64,000 bases of DNA from Hyaloraphidium curvatum (Eukaryota; Monoblepharomycota; Hyaloraphidiomycetes; Hyaloraphidiales; Hyaloraphidiaceae). Below are positions 1 to 9,969 of the stretch, in pieces. The translations under genes were made by a program, and so were the position numbers. Location of the stretch: assembly GCA_025558095.1 (NCBI GenBank), contig JAIVFI010000004.1, forward strand, positions 186,001 through 250,000, in the 5' to 3' direction. Within the stretch, counting starts at the first letter, position 1. Every line of letters begins with the position of its first letter. The notes beneath the pieces were generated by a model, which saw only the letters and a program-made list of their open reading frames with translations, was not told where the DNA came from and did not search any database.

Positions 1-1664
1 ACGGCCGAGGAGCTGGAGATCACCGAGACACCCGCCTCGAAGCTGCTGGAGAAAATGGCATCAGGATCGCTGTCCGCCGTGGACGTGGTTACCGCATTCG
101 GCAAGCGGGCTCTTATCGCCGACCAGGTCCGTTGGCGACGCGCCGATCCCGCTATGAGGATGCTCATTTCCGTGCTCATTTCCGAAAGGTGGTCAACTGC
201 CTCACCGAGGTGTTCATCGACATGGGAATTGAGCAGGCGAAGGAGCTCGACGCGCACCTCAAGGCGACCGGAAAGCCAAAGGGTCCCCTGCACGGCCTGC
301 CCATCAGCCTGAAGGACCAGTTCTCCGTCAAGGGCATCGAAACCACCATGGGCTACTCCGCCTGGGCCGGCAAGCCCGCAGAGGAAGACTGCGACCTTGT
401 CGTCGCCCTGCGAAAGGCGGGGGCGGTGTTCCACGTCCGCACGAACGTCCCGCAATCGCTCATGGTCGGCGAGACGATGAATCCGATATTTGGTCTGACG
501 ACGAACCCGCGGAACCGGACGCTCACATGCGGCGGGTCGAGTGGCGGGGAAGGGGCGCTGATCGCGATGAAGGGAAGCCCGCTGGGCGTCGGGACGGACA
601 TGTCGGTACAAGTGTGGCCCTCGATCGTCGCAACGACTAATCGTGTGCATCGCCATGCGTCGGACAGCGGCGGATCGATCAGAATTCCCTCAGCGTTCAA
701 CTCACTCTACGGCCTCAAGCCCTCGTACAACCGACTGCCCTACGGCCTCGCCGCCAATTCCCTCCTCGGGCAGGAGAGCATCGTCTCTGCCCTCGGCCCG
801 ATATCGGAGGACCTCGCCGCATGCGAAATCTTTGTCCGCGCGGTGCTGGGGCAGGAGCCGTGGCAGCACGACCCGAGCTGCCTCCGAATCCCGTGGAACG
901 AAGCTGCGGCGGGGTCGCTGGAGGGGAGAAAGCCCGTGTTCGGGTACCTGGTCGGTGATGGGAATCTCGACCGGGTGACGCCCCCCGTGGAACGCGCGGT
1001 GACGGACACCGTGGCCAAGCTCAAGGCCGCCGGGTACGAGGTGAAGCCGTTCGAGATGGTGGGGAGGAACGAAGGTGCGCTGCTCGTCCTGAGGATCTGG
1101 GCGGCCGACGGGGGCAAGGACATCACGAGGGACGTGGACGCGGGCGGCGAGCCGTACGTCCCGGCACTCGCTTGGGTCCTCGCTGCGCGTGGCAAGGGCA
1201 TCGACGCTTACGATTTCTGGCAGGTGGGATAGCCAGTACGGCGGATCGAACCCGCTGCTCACAATTCCGCCGATCGCCAGCTCAACAGGCAGAAGGACGT
1301 GATCCGCCGGCGCTGGCTGGAAGCCTGGAACGCCAGCGGCATCGACGCCCTCATCCTCCCCCCTGCGCCGTGGCCCGCGCCCCCACACAACAAAATGACG
1401 TACTATTCCTACACCGGGCACTTCAACCTGCTGGACGCTACCGCGGGCATCGTGCCGCACTCGTTCGTGCAGGCCACGGACGCATACCCGGAGGGATACG
1501 AGCCGAAGAACGCGGACGAACAGATGGTCGCCGAGACGTGGGGTTCCGCCGAGGTGTTCGAGGGCGCCCCGGTCTGCGTGCAGGTGGTGTGCAGGAGGCT
1601 CGAGGAGGAAAAGTGTCTTGCTGCCATGCGGATCGTCGACGGCGTGATCCGGGGCGGCAAGTGA
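1..1664 (+). CDS. Amidase-signature family amidase (5' partial)
   Basis: Hydrolyses an amide to acid plus ammonia; resembles fungal acetamidase/general amidases. The open frame runs in from the window edge, so the start is missing. Exons 1-126, 189-601, 668-1223 and 1281-1664 keep phase and give 492 residues. The catalytic set of the amidase-signature family is visible: Lys in SLKDQF, the cis-Ser in the Gly/Ser-rich GGSSGGE, and the nucleophilic Ser in GTDIGGS, whose Ile codon is created across intron 2. Intron 2 (66 nt) is open in frame, so it could be read through. Substrate cannot be deduced. No signal peptide can be judged without the N-terminus. Confidence 0.93.
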
Positions 1665-1771
1665 GTGCTGGGAAGGTGGAATCACGATCGTTGCACAAGT
1701 TTGGATCTAGCGATGGTGTTGCTCTTCTTTGGCTTTCGATTCAAGTTCTTCCATTAGCCTAAAATCCAACC

Positions 1772-2521
1772 TCACCGGTTGAAGATCACAAACACCACCT
1801 GGTACACCGCGAACCCCAGCGTCCCGACCGCGGCCGCCGCTGCCGTCCCCAACCCGTGCGCCGCCCCCGCGGCCTTGGCAAACAGCTCGAGGAACCAGAC
1901 CAGGTACACGGTCATGAGCACGCGGAGCAGGTAGCCGGGCGCGGTCGACGAGCTGAGGGCGTCCTCGTATTCCCGCTGGTTGAGAAACTGTCGACGTGTG
2001 TGACGCGGTGAGGCCATGATCGGGCCAAAAAATCGCCATGGACCCACCCCGATGTAACCCAGGAACGTCGTGACGACGTCGTGCAGCCCCGTTGCCCATG
2101 TGGCCACCCCGATCCCGAAACCGAATGTGGAAAGTAGGGCCTCGAACGCGCCGCTGCCCCCTGCCGCGCGGGCGGCAATCTGCGCGAAGCCCGCCGCGGC
2201 AACCCAGCCCAGGAGGAAGCCTGGCGTGGTCAGGTACAGGTTCCATTGGTAGTAGACCTCCGGATCGATAGCAAGCCAGGGCTTGAACACCGTCGGGCGA
2301 CCCCCGTTTCGAGAGAGAAAGAAGTACACGGCGAGGTAGCACGCGATGGCAACCGACAGGCCCTGGAAGCCCAGGAGAACGCGCCGCGGGTCGTTGACCA
2401 GGGCATCGAACGTCCGGCGGGGCCGGAACACGGTCCCCAAGTAGTACTCCCCGAAGGAGGCCGGGCGCGTCGCGGGCGGGCCAGGCGGCGGCTGTGCGCG
2501 TCCTGTCCGTGCTTTCGACAT
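1772..2521 (-). CDS. Yip1-like multi-pass membrane protein
   Basis: The frame opens with ATG at 2521 and encodes about 229 residues after removing a probable 60-nt intron (1988-2047, GTGGGT...CGACAG) that has no stop and preserves frame; unspliced it would be 249 residues. After a Pro-rich cytosolic N-terminus come about five hydrophobic helices. The motif TFDALVNDPRR just before the first helix resembles the Yip1-domain family, whose fungal members act in ER-Golgi membrane traffic; bacterial Yip1-like proteins look similar. It ends tail-to-tail with the amidase (107 bp apart) and is divergent from the ML-domain gene. Family assignment is tentative. Confidence 0.7.
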   Translation of the reverse strand: MSKARTGRAQPPPGPPATRPASFGEYYLGTVFRPRRTFDALVNDPRRVLLGFQGLSVAIACYLAVYFFLSRNGGRPTVFKPWLAIDPEVYYQWNLYLTTPGFLLGWVAAAGFAQIAARAAGGSGAFEALLSTFGFGIGVATWATGLHDVVTTFLGYIGVGPWRFFGPIMASPRHTRRQFLNQREYEDALSSSTAPGYLLRVLMTVYLVWFLELFAKAAGAAHGLGTAAAAAVGTLGFAVYQVVFVIFNR

Positions 2522-2661
2522 CTCCTCTGCCTAAGGCACGTGTCCTAACCCTCTGATGGACAGTTTTCCGTTGCCCGTAGGTGGCCGCTGATTGGCGGTT
2601 CGATTGGCGTGACGACGCGGCCTATAGCTCGCGGCGGATCGCGCAACTAAAACGGCCAACG

Positions 2662-3397
2662 ATGCGATTCGCCGTCCTGCTCACGCTGCTGCTCCTCGCG
2701 CCGGCGGCTTTCGCCAAGCCGGTGCTGCTGCGGCTCGCCCGCCGCGGCGATGAGGCGGCGGTGCCCGCAAAGGGCGACCGGCTGGCCCTTCCAGCGGAGC
2801 CGCCGCGCCCGCCCAGGCCGGCGTCCGCGCTCGAGTGGTGCGGCACCGACGAGGACATCTTCACGCTCGGCAGCCTGACCATCAGCCCGGACCCGCCCGA
2901 GAAGGGCACCAACCTGACCGTCAAGGTCGAGGGCTACCTGAAGGAGACCATCGTGCAGGGCGCCTACGCGGACGTCGTCGTCAAGATCGGCGTCGTGAAG
3001 CTGCTCGACACGCGGTTGGACCTGTGCGACCAGGGGAAGGAGCTCGTGGGGGAGGACTGCCCGGTGCAGCCGGGGCAGCGGGCCCTGGAAAAGACAGTCG
3101 CGATCCCGGAGCAGGCTCCCAAGGTGCGTCGCTGTGGACGTCGGCGGGCTGCTTTCTGCCGTCTTCTGCTGCCCATCGATGGGTTGCTTGGAGTTTTAGA
3201 CGCGTTCGATTTCCCTGGTCGCCCGAACTCGGACGCGATCTCGGATCTAGGCCTTCCACCCCGGCACACGAACCCCCTCTGACTTCCATCTCCCTCCTCC
3301 ACGCCTCCAGGGCAAGTACAAGGTCGCCGCCGTCCTCAAGAACGCCGACGACAAGCAGATCGCGTGCGTCAACGCGGCTTGGGACTGGGAGGAGTGA
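2662..3397 (+). CDS. Secreted ML-domain (NPC2/PG-PI-TP-like) lipid-binding protein
   Basis: Exons 2662-3123 and 3311-3397 give 182 residues. The first 19 residues form a signal peptide (hydrophobic LLTLLLLAPAAFA). After a basic, Pro-rich linker the ML domain starts at WCGTDED; it has the expected beta-rich pattern, NLTVKVEG, VKLLDTRLDLC, a Cys in EDCPV and the family ending CVNAAWDWEE. Fungal members bind phosphatidylglycerol/phosphatidylinositol or sterols in the secretory or vacuolar lumen. The 187-nt intron is long for this locus and splits the last strands of the domain. Start chosen at the first Met before the signal peptide. Confidence 0.88.
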
Positions 3398-3601
3398 GGC
3401 GCCCTTGGGGGTCGCGAATGCGTTGCTTCACACGGGAAGGTGGCAGATCAGCACTTAGATTGTACAGACATGGATACATGCTTGCCCAGGGCCTCCCTAG
3501 ATGGCCGCTTCGAACGACTCCGATCACTCGCTCGTGTTTACTCTCCTTGCGCGTCGACCACGTGTCGCACCGTTGCCTGGACGCCTGTCCCGACACCAGC
3601 A

Positions 3602-4165
3602 ATGCGTCCGCTCTTCGCCGGCCCCCTCCTCGCGCTCCTCTCCCTCCCGCGCACGCGGCCCTTCGTCCCACTCCCGGCCCCCATGCTCCCCTCCGACGCG
3701 CTCGGCTTCCGGTACGACGGCACCCTGGCCGAGCTCCCTGTCGCGGGGGCTTACTACCTCGAACCGTGCGGAGAAGGGTGCTGGCGCAACTGGCAGAATG
3801 CGAGCTTCGGCCCGGGCTCGCCCGGAGCGGAACTGTACGGCGTCGCCCTCGCGAACGGGACCTACCTGCAGGCCGCAATCGACATTCCGTCGGGGCGGTG
3901 CGAGCCGTTCGCGGAGCAGGTGGCGTGCACGGACTGGTGGAGGGTGCAACCGAAATGGTGGGCCAACGCGTGCGACGTGGTGAGGGGAGGTGACGGCGGT
4001 ACGGGCGGGGAGATGGTCATCAGGATCAGGGAACGGGACGGGGAGCCCTCGAAAGTGGCGGAGATGCTGGCCAGCGTTACGGTGGGGGAGACCAAGACGG
4101 GCTACGAGTTCAAGGTGCTCGAGGACCTGGAGGGGCGGGTGCCGCGCACGTCGTGCGGGTTCTAG
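3602..4165 (+). CDS. Small secreted Cys-containing protein, family not recognised
   Basis: A single exon of 187 residues. The N-terminus (MRPLFAGPLLALLSL) looks like a signal peptide. The mature part has about seven Cys, a Trp-rich stretch around CTDWWRVQPKWW and two N-glycosylation sequons (NAS, NGT). It follows the ML-domain gene on the same strand after 204 bp. I do not recognise a family; a secreted beta-rich domain is a guess from composition only. The sequence from GTG at about 3979 to CAG at about 4025 could be a short intron but splicing is not needed to keep the frame open. Confidence 0.6.
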   Translation: MRPLFAGPLLALLSLPRTRPFVPLPAPMLPSDALGFRYDGTLAELPVAGAYYLEPCGEGCWRNWQNASFGPGSPGAELYGVALANGTYLQAAIDIPSGRCEPFAEQVACTDWWRVQPKWWANACDVVRGGDGGTGGEMVIRIRERDGEPSKVAEMLASVTVGETKTGYEFKVLEDLEGRVPRTSCGF

Positions 4166-4299
4166 GCGCGGATGGGCTCGGGGCAGCGGCATGGGTCTTG
4201 CATGGAAGAATGCCGGAGCTTCAATTCACGGACTACAACGACCAGGACGCGTCTCCTTCCCAGGATCACCAGTCCCGCGTCCCTCCCAGGTCCACGACC

Positions 4300-4396
4300 T
4301 CGATAGATCTCCATAAACTATCTCCATAAACCTCCATAAACACCACGTCTCCAAAACGTGCTAGGGTGACCTCCATATGGATCTCCATAGACCGAA
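4300..4396 (+). repeat. Five degenerate copies of a CTCCATA(AAC) motif
   Basis: Five copies of CTCCATA, three of them followed by AAC and the others by TGG or GAC, occur within about 90 bp of an otherwise gene-free 353-bp gap (4166-4518) upstream of AASDH. Spacing is irregular (11-38 bp), so this is a motif cluster rather than a clean tandem array. It may be an upstream control region or a decayed satellite. Nothing else was seen in this gap. Confidence 0.6.
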
Positions 4397-4518
4397 AAAC
4401 TTGAGGTGACAGGGGCCCTGACACGCTGCGGCGGGAGGATCGAGGTCGAATCGCGATCGGAGCTTTGGAGCGAAACACCGCCACAACCAAGCGCGCTGCG
4501 GCTCCATGCGCGGCCCAG

Positions 4519-7500
4519 ATGTCTTCCGACGCGCGCGGAACATCTCTCTTTACCGATGACGCGCGCGTCGCCGGTCCTGGGTCTGCGGAACGCGTCTCGG
4601 GCGTCTTTGAACGCGTCGCCGCCCTCTCGGCCGCGAATCCCGGCGCGGTCGCAGTTCGCTTCCCTGGAACTCGGAATGGGCCTCGGGCGCGAGATTTGAG
4701 CTATTTGGAGCTGGTGGAAGCGGTGAATCGGTTGGTGGAGAGTCTGAAGGAGGGAGGGGTTGGTGTCGCGAGACTCCGGCTGCAATCCTTCGATATCTGA
4801 CGCGGCTTCCGCCGTGCCAGGTCTCTGAAGGTTCGCAGGTGCACGTTTTTCTGTCTCCGGGGATCGATGTGGTGGTCCTTATCTTGGCGTGAGGTCTACT
4901 CCGTGGCGACGACTAGTCGCAATGCTGAAGAACCTCGATCTTCGCAGAATCTGGGAAGCAGGGGCAACTTATGTGCCGCTGCCGATGGATTCCCGTTCCT
5001 ATGCCGTCTCGATCCTGAAGGCAAGCCAGGGATTCGTCATCTCGGACGGTGGCGGCGCCGACGTGAGAATTGTGTTGTCGCTCGCGGTTCGGTTCCGCTC
5101 ACTTTTCTTGCAGTCAGTGCGTGCTGCAGGCCTCACACTCGACTTGAAGACTATGTCGGACACAGGACTTCTCTTGGGAACCCTCTCTGGCGGCCAAGTT
5201 GCTGTGGCGACCGACGAGCGCATCGCTTACGTGATCCGCACCTCCGGCACGACGTCTAGAACGGGCTTTGGAACCGCTGTGCGCGTACCGCATTCCTCCT
5301 TCTTGACGAATCTCTGGTCCATACGCGATCGCCTCTTTTCTCCCGGCGGGGCAGCTATGACCCCGATCATTCCGCTCGTTTCTCCGCTCACGTTCGATCC
5401 TTCGCTCGTGGAGCTCTTTCTTCCCCTCGTTCTCGGTGGCACCGTCGTGATCCTGCCCCGGGAGGACCTCATCGCCCCGGACCGGCTCTTCCCGCACCTG
5501 GCGCGGTGCACCGCTATCTTCTGCACCCCGTCGCTCTTTCGACGGCTTTCTCACGAGCACCGCGCCGAAATCTTGGCGGGAGCTACGGACGTGCGAATGT
5601 TCGTGCTCGGCGGCGAGCCGTTCCCGCAGCAGCTCTTCGGATCGCACGCCGTCGACGTGTACAACATCTACGGAACCACCGAATGCAGCGTCTGGGCGAC
5701 GATTTGGAAGGTGGAACCCAGCGAGGAAGCGCTGTTGGGCGATCCGCTGGGGCCAACGGAGCTGGAGCTGCAGCCCATCGAGGTCGAGGGACGAGACGGA
5801 GAGCAACTGTTTGAACTCTACCTTGGCGGACAAGCACGGATTACCTACGTGGACGGCGATCCTGCGGGACAACCGCCCCTCCTGAGGCCGACAGGAGACG
5901 TCGTGCGCAAGGTCCGCGGAGGGCTGGCGTACGTCGGACGGCGGGACGGTGATGCCCAGGTCAAGATTGAAGGGCGGCGTATCGATCTTAGCCAGGTTTC
6001 ACATGCGATCCGGGAGTTGGGGGTCGACTGCGAGTGAGCCGATCGGACATCTTTCCCACGACTCGGAATCTCACGCATGTTGCATCAGGGTCGTCGATCT
6101 GCACGTGAACGGCAGCTCGGAGCTCGCCGCATTCTTGCTTCCGCCCCGCATGAACGAAGTCGCAGCTCTCCACCGATCTTTGGCCCTCAAGCTCCCCGCG
6201 CATGCCCTCCCTTCTTCGTATTTCCTGCTAGAGGAGCTTCCGGCGACAGCTAACGGCAAGGCAAGAGTGACTGCGCTTACCGACGCGATCGATAATGACG
6301 AGTTTGCTTCTCTAGGTTGACCACACGGAACTCAGGAAGCTTGCCAAATCTCTCGAGCCTGTTCTTCCTCTTCCAGCGTTGCACGTGCAAAGCTGGAGCC
6401 TACCCGACGTGCTTCGAAGCCTCATTTCTCTTTACGGAAGCATGCTACAAAAGCAAGGATATGCGGATCAGCACCCTTTGGGAAACATCTACTTCCTGGC
6501 GGAAGGCGGTGACAGCCTATCTGCCTCCTTTCTCGTCGAGCAAGTCTTGAGGGCCCCGGGCAGCCGTCAAGAGCAGAGGTCGCTCGAGCGCCAAAAGTGA
6601 CATTTTCTTCGTGCGCCTCGACCGCTCACGTACTGACTGCCCCTCAACCAGGCTCTTGGACAAAGTCTTACATGGAACCGCCGCCGACGTTGCACGGCTC
6701 GTCATCGACCTTCGCACAGAGCTTTCCGGAAACGGGGAATCGATTGAAGTGCACGAGCCGTCTGAATCTGCTCCACGTTCGAGTGCCGAAGCGTCTGCCG
6801 CGAACTCCATCATTGGGAAGCGCAAACGGATCGAATATGTGGTTGTGCTCGAGCGAGCCTCGGCACGAGCAGCGGACGCCCAGGCATCGACGTCTCTGTC
6901 GTCTGTTGCGGCTTGGATCGAACTTTGGGACCTTGATTTGAAGGCGTGCGTAGACGCTTCGCCACTGGTTGTACGTCAGGGAAGCAGTGGGACAATCTTT
7001 ATCGGTTCTCACGCGGGGATCTTCTCGGCCGTCGCTCTGGACGGCAGTGTGCGATGGACAGCTCAGCTCGGTGGCAGGATCGAGTCCACAGCCTGTTTGG
7101 TGGGGGATCTAGTCTGCGTCGGTGGGTCTTCGCGCGCGGATTGCGTGTCGCGCAGCTGATGACAACCAGGGTGCTACGATGGCCGTGTCTATTTCCTCTC
7201 TGCCGAATCTGGCACCCTTTTTTGGACGTTCGAAACGGGAGATCTGGTCAAGTGCTCGCCCTGCCCCGTCGGAGACGATGTAGCCATTGGTTCGCACGAT
7301 CACTTCTTTTACCGCCTCTCACCGAACTCGAAGTCAGTGGTGTGGAAGCTGGACCTCGGAGCGGGGATCTTTGCTCGGCCCGGGTGCATTGTGGACGGAG
7401 ATGGACAGAGGATCATTGTTGGCACGCTCGGCGGCTTTGTTTTTGCCATTGATGCCTCCAGTGGAGCAAAGCTGTGGAGCGTTGATATGGGGAAGCCCAT

Positions 7501-7999
7501 TTTCGCAGCCCCGGCGTTCAGGTCGGGCGGCGGCGTTTACGTTGGCACTGTTGGCGGCACTCTTTCGGCCTTGGATGCGGCAGGGTCAATGCTTTGGAAT
7601 TACTCCGCAGGAGCTCCCATTTTCTCGACTCCTGTCGTGCACTCCCCCTCGGGCACAATCGTATTTGGCTCTCATGCCAAGCGGATAACGGCTCTATCTC
7701 CTGGTGGCAGAGAAGTCTGGAGCTTTTCTACCTACTCTCAAGTCTATGCGAGCGTGTCGATCTTGGGGAAGACCGTCTTCGCTGCGGATACGGACGCCCA
7801 CGTGTTTCTTTTGGACATTGAAGACGGCTCAGTCCAAGACTTCTTTGTCGGGTGCTCCGCGGAAGTGTATTCTAGCCCCGTCCCCTTGGATGCGGCAACG
7901 ATCGTACTCGCAGGCCGCGACGACCGGCTACACCTCTTCCACCGCGCCGCTACAAACTCCACGGATCCTCCCAGATTCCAAGCGCCTGGTTCCACTTGA
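4519..7999 (+). CDS. AASDH: AASDH-type acyl-activating enzyme with carrier domain and PQQ-like beta-propeller
   Basis: Exons 4519-4762, 4831-4888, 4948-5062, 5114-6033, 6089-6266, 6316-6578, 6652-7121 and 7170-7999 give 1025 residues (human AASDH is 1098). An adenylation domain comes first (FLSPGID, RTSGTT, YGTTECSVWAT, TGDVV, ANGKARV), then a carrier domain with the phosphopantetheine site in GGDSL, then a C-terminal domain of repeated WTAQL/LWSVD-like blades ending in GT-like turns, typical of a PQQ-type propeller. It is a nonribosomal-peptide-synthetase-like acyl-AMP ligase, homologous to animal beta-alanine-activating enzyme; the substrate is not established. The 51-nt fourth intron is stop-free and in frame. 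Exon 1 could end at 4764 with acceptor 4838 instead. Confidence 0.93.
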
Positions 8000-9778
8000 G
8001 CCCCAAGCCGCGCTTCGCCATCTCGTAGGCGCCATATCCAACGACGACCGTCGGCACCGCTTTGGCCAGCGTGAAACCTCCGCCTCGGAAGAAGCCAATC
8101 AGCCCATTACGGCGATATATGGAGGCGATGCAGTCAGCTGTGGACCTGTATGAGTACGGATGGAGAGGCGTGTCTTGCGCCATCATGCGCGCTCGCACGA
8201 GAAGCAGAGGGTAGAAGCACAGCTCGGAGACCGTGGCTGCGACTGCCGCGAAGGAAAGGACGAGATGGATCGGCGGTGGCGACTAGTATTAGACGCAATC
8301 AGCTGTCTACTTCGGGCGACGCAACCTGACCGAGCAAAACCTACGTAGCCGCTGGGTCCGGGCGGATTCTTGTCGAACCAGCGTTTCTCGAAACTGTCGT
8401 AAAGCGCCTCCGACATGCTCATGAAAGGAACGGTGGAGAACAGCGTGGCCGTGGTTCCTTTCCAGAAGCCTCGCAGTCCCTGCGTCTGCAGAATTCGCGC
8501 CGCAGATTGCGCCATCGTCAGGGAAGTTCGGCCCGGCAGAGTCGGTGCAGGCGCTCGTGCTTTGCTCCTCCCTTTGTCCGTCAATGCCTTGAGGTCCGTA
8601 TCCGCATCCGCGATCCGTTCCACGCCCGACATCATGCGCGTTCGAATGTTGTCCAGAGGCTGCAAAAGTACGGCAGCGACAGCGGTGCTGGCTGATGCGG
8701 CGGCGAACATTCCGCGGCGAGATATGTCGTGCGGTTCGTCGGGGCGGCCCTCGTACTCAGCGACTTTGAACCGAAAGTAGCCCAGAGTCAACACTCGGCA
8801 GGAAGCTTCGAGCGGGAGCTTCAGAAGGTTGATGGCCGTCCCGCGCCATAAGCCTCGGATGAGTCCACCATCCTTGGCGATCTGCTTGATGGACACAGCC
8901 AGCTTGGAGCCCGAGTGCGGCCTCGCGTAGATCCGAGTTCCCCGTCGCGCCCTATGCGGTGCCATCGGCATCCCCCCAAGTTGGTAGAACAGACGGATGC
9001 GGTCCAAAGGAGCAGTCACAATGCGAGCCACGGCGGCCGAGATTCCGGTGGCCAGGACGATGCCTGATTGCAGTTCCTCCGCCCGTGCCGCCTCCGGCGG
9101 TAGCACAATCAAATCCAGTCCAAAGACAGAGTGCCCGAACCTGTGTGTATCGGCATAGTATTCGTAGAGGCCACCAAGCGACGTATGCTCGTCCGGGTTG
9201 AGGAGAAAAATATCGCGGAACGCCGGGAAAGACAGCTTGCCGTCGATAGAGTGGGCTTCCAGGCCATCGATAAACCTGTCTTGCTCGTGGAGCGACAGCT
9301 CCAGCTCGTCCGCCAGGGCAGCTTTGAGCTCCTCCCGGTCCAACCGCCCGTCGCCGGACGTATCCAGGGTCTGGAATAGCGACCACAGTTCAAGCTCTCT
9401 TTGCAGGACGAAGTCCTGGAACTGCTGGAAGCTTATCTGTCCCTCCTGCGCGTGGCACTCCTGCAGCAGCTCGTGCGACAGTTTGTCAGCGGCCGTCTTG
9501 TCCCGGAGTTGGGCCTTGCGCTCCCGCCGCCGCGTCCGCACATGAGCCTCGCCCGGCGAGTCTGCATCCTCCGGCGGTTCATCAGCAATCCGCTGGAAGT
9601 ACGATTGGAGCTCCTGGGCATCGATGAACCCGCTGCCGTCCTTGTCGAGCGCGTCAAAGAGCGCTTTCACGCGTCGCCTGTTGAATCGAAGCGACCCGGG
9701 AGGCAGGGGCAGCACGTCCCGGTTCTCATCGACGGCGCCAGGAAGCGGCCTCGGAGCCCGCGAATCGAAAACGACCAT
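7950..9778 (-). CDS. EF-hand mitochondrial solute carrier (SCaMC/ATP-Mg-phosphate carrier type)
   Basis: Exons 9778-8345 and 8282-7950 give 588 residues. The N-terminal half has two canonical EF-hands (DKDGSGFIDAQEL, DTSGDGRLDREEL) plus two degenerate ones. The C-terminal half has three mitochondrial-carrier repeats marked by PLDRIRLF, PLDNIRTRMM and PLLLVRARMM (P-x-D-x-x-R or its variant). The family exchanges ATP-Mg, ADP and phosphate across the inner mitochondrial membrane under cytosolic calcium control. The intron has a clear CTAATAC branch site. Frame is open about 130 bp upstream of the chosen Met, so an extra 5' exon is possible. Its last 50 coding bases overlap the AASDH end on the opposite strand. 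Confidence 0.9.
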
Positions 9779-9969
9779 TTCAGGATTCCTCGGCCCGCAG
9801 TTGTCCGCGCCTTCAGGGACGGACGAACTAATGGCGCGGCCTTGGCCGAAGGTGTCAGCAGCCCCCTCGGTCCGCGTCGCCCGACTTCGAACCCCTGGAA
9901 AACCGAGCACTTCTTGCTCAATAACTCCTCTAAATCACAATCCTGCATACAGACATAGAGATCAATCCA

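Noticed and set aside
702-1685. 327-codon open frame on the minus strand
   Set aside because: Antisense to the amidase exons, His/Arg/Pro-rich, no domain; a GC-driven shadow frame.
8183-9910. Carrier start at 9910
   Set aside because: That codon is GTG; the first in-frame ATG is 9778. An upstream exon remains possible.
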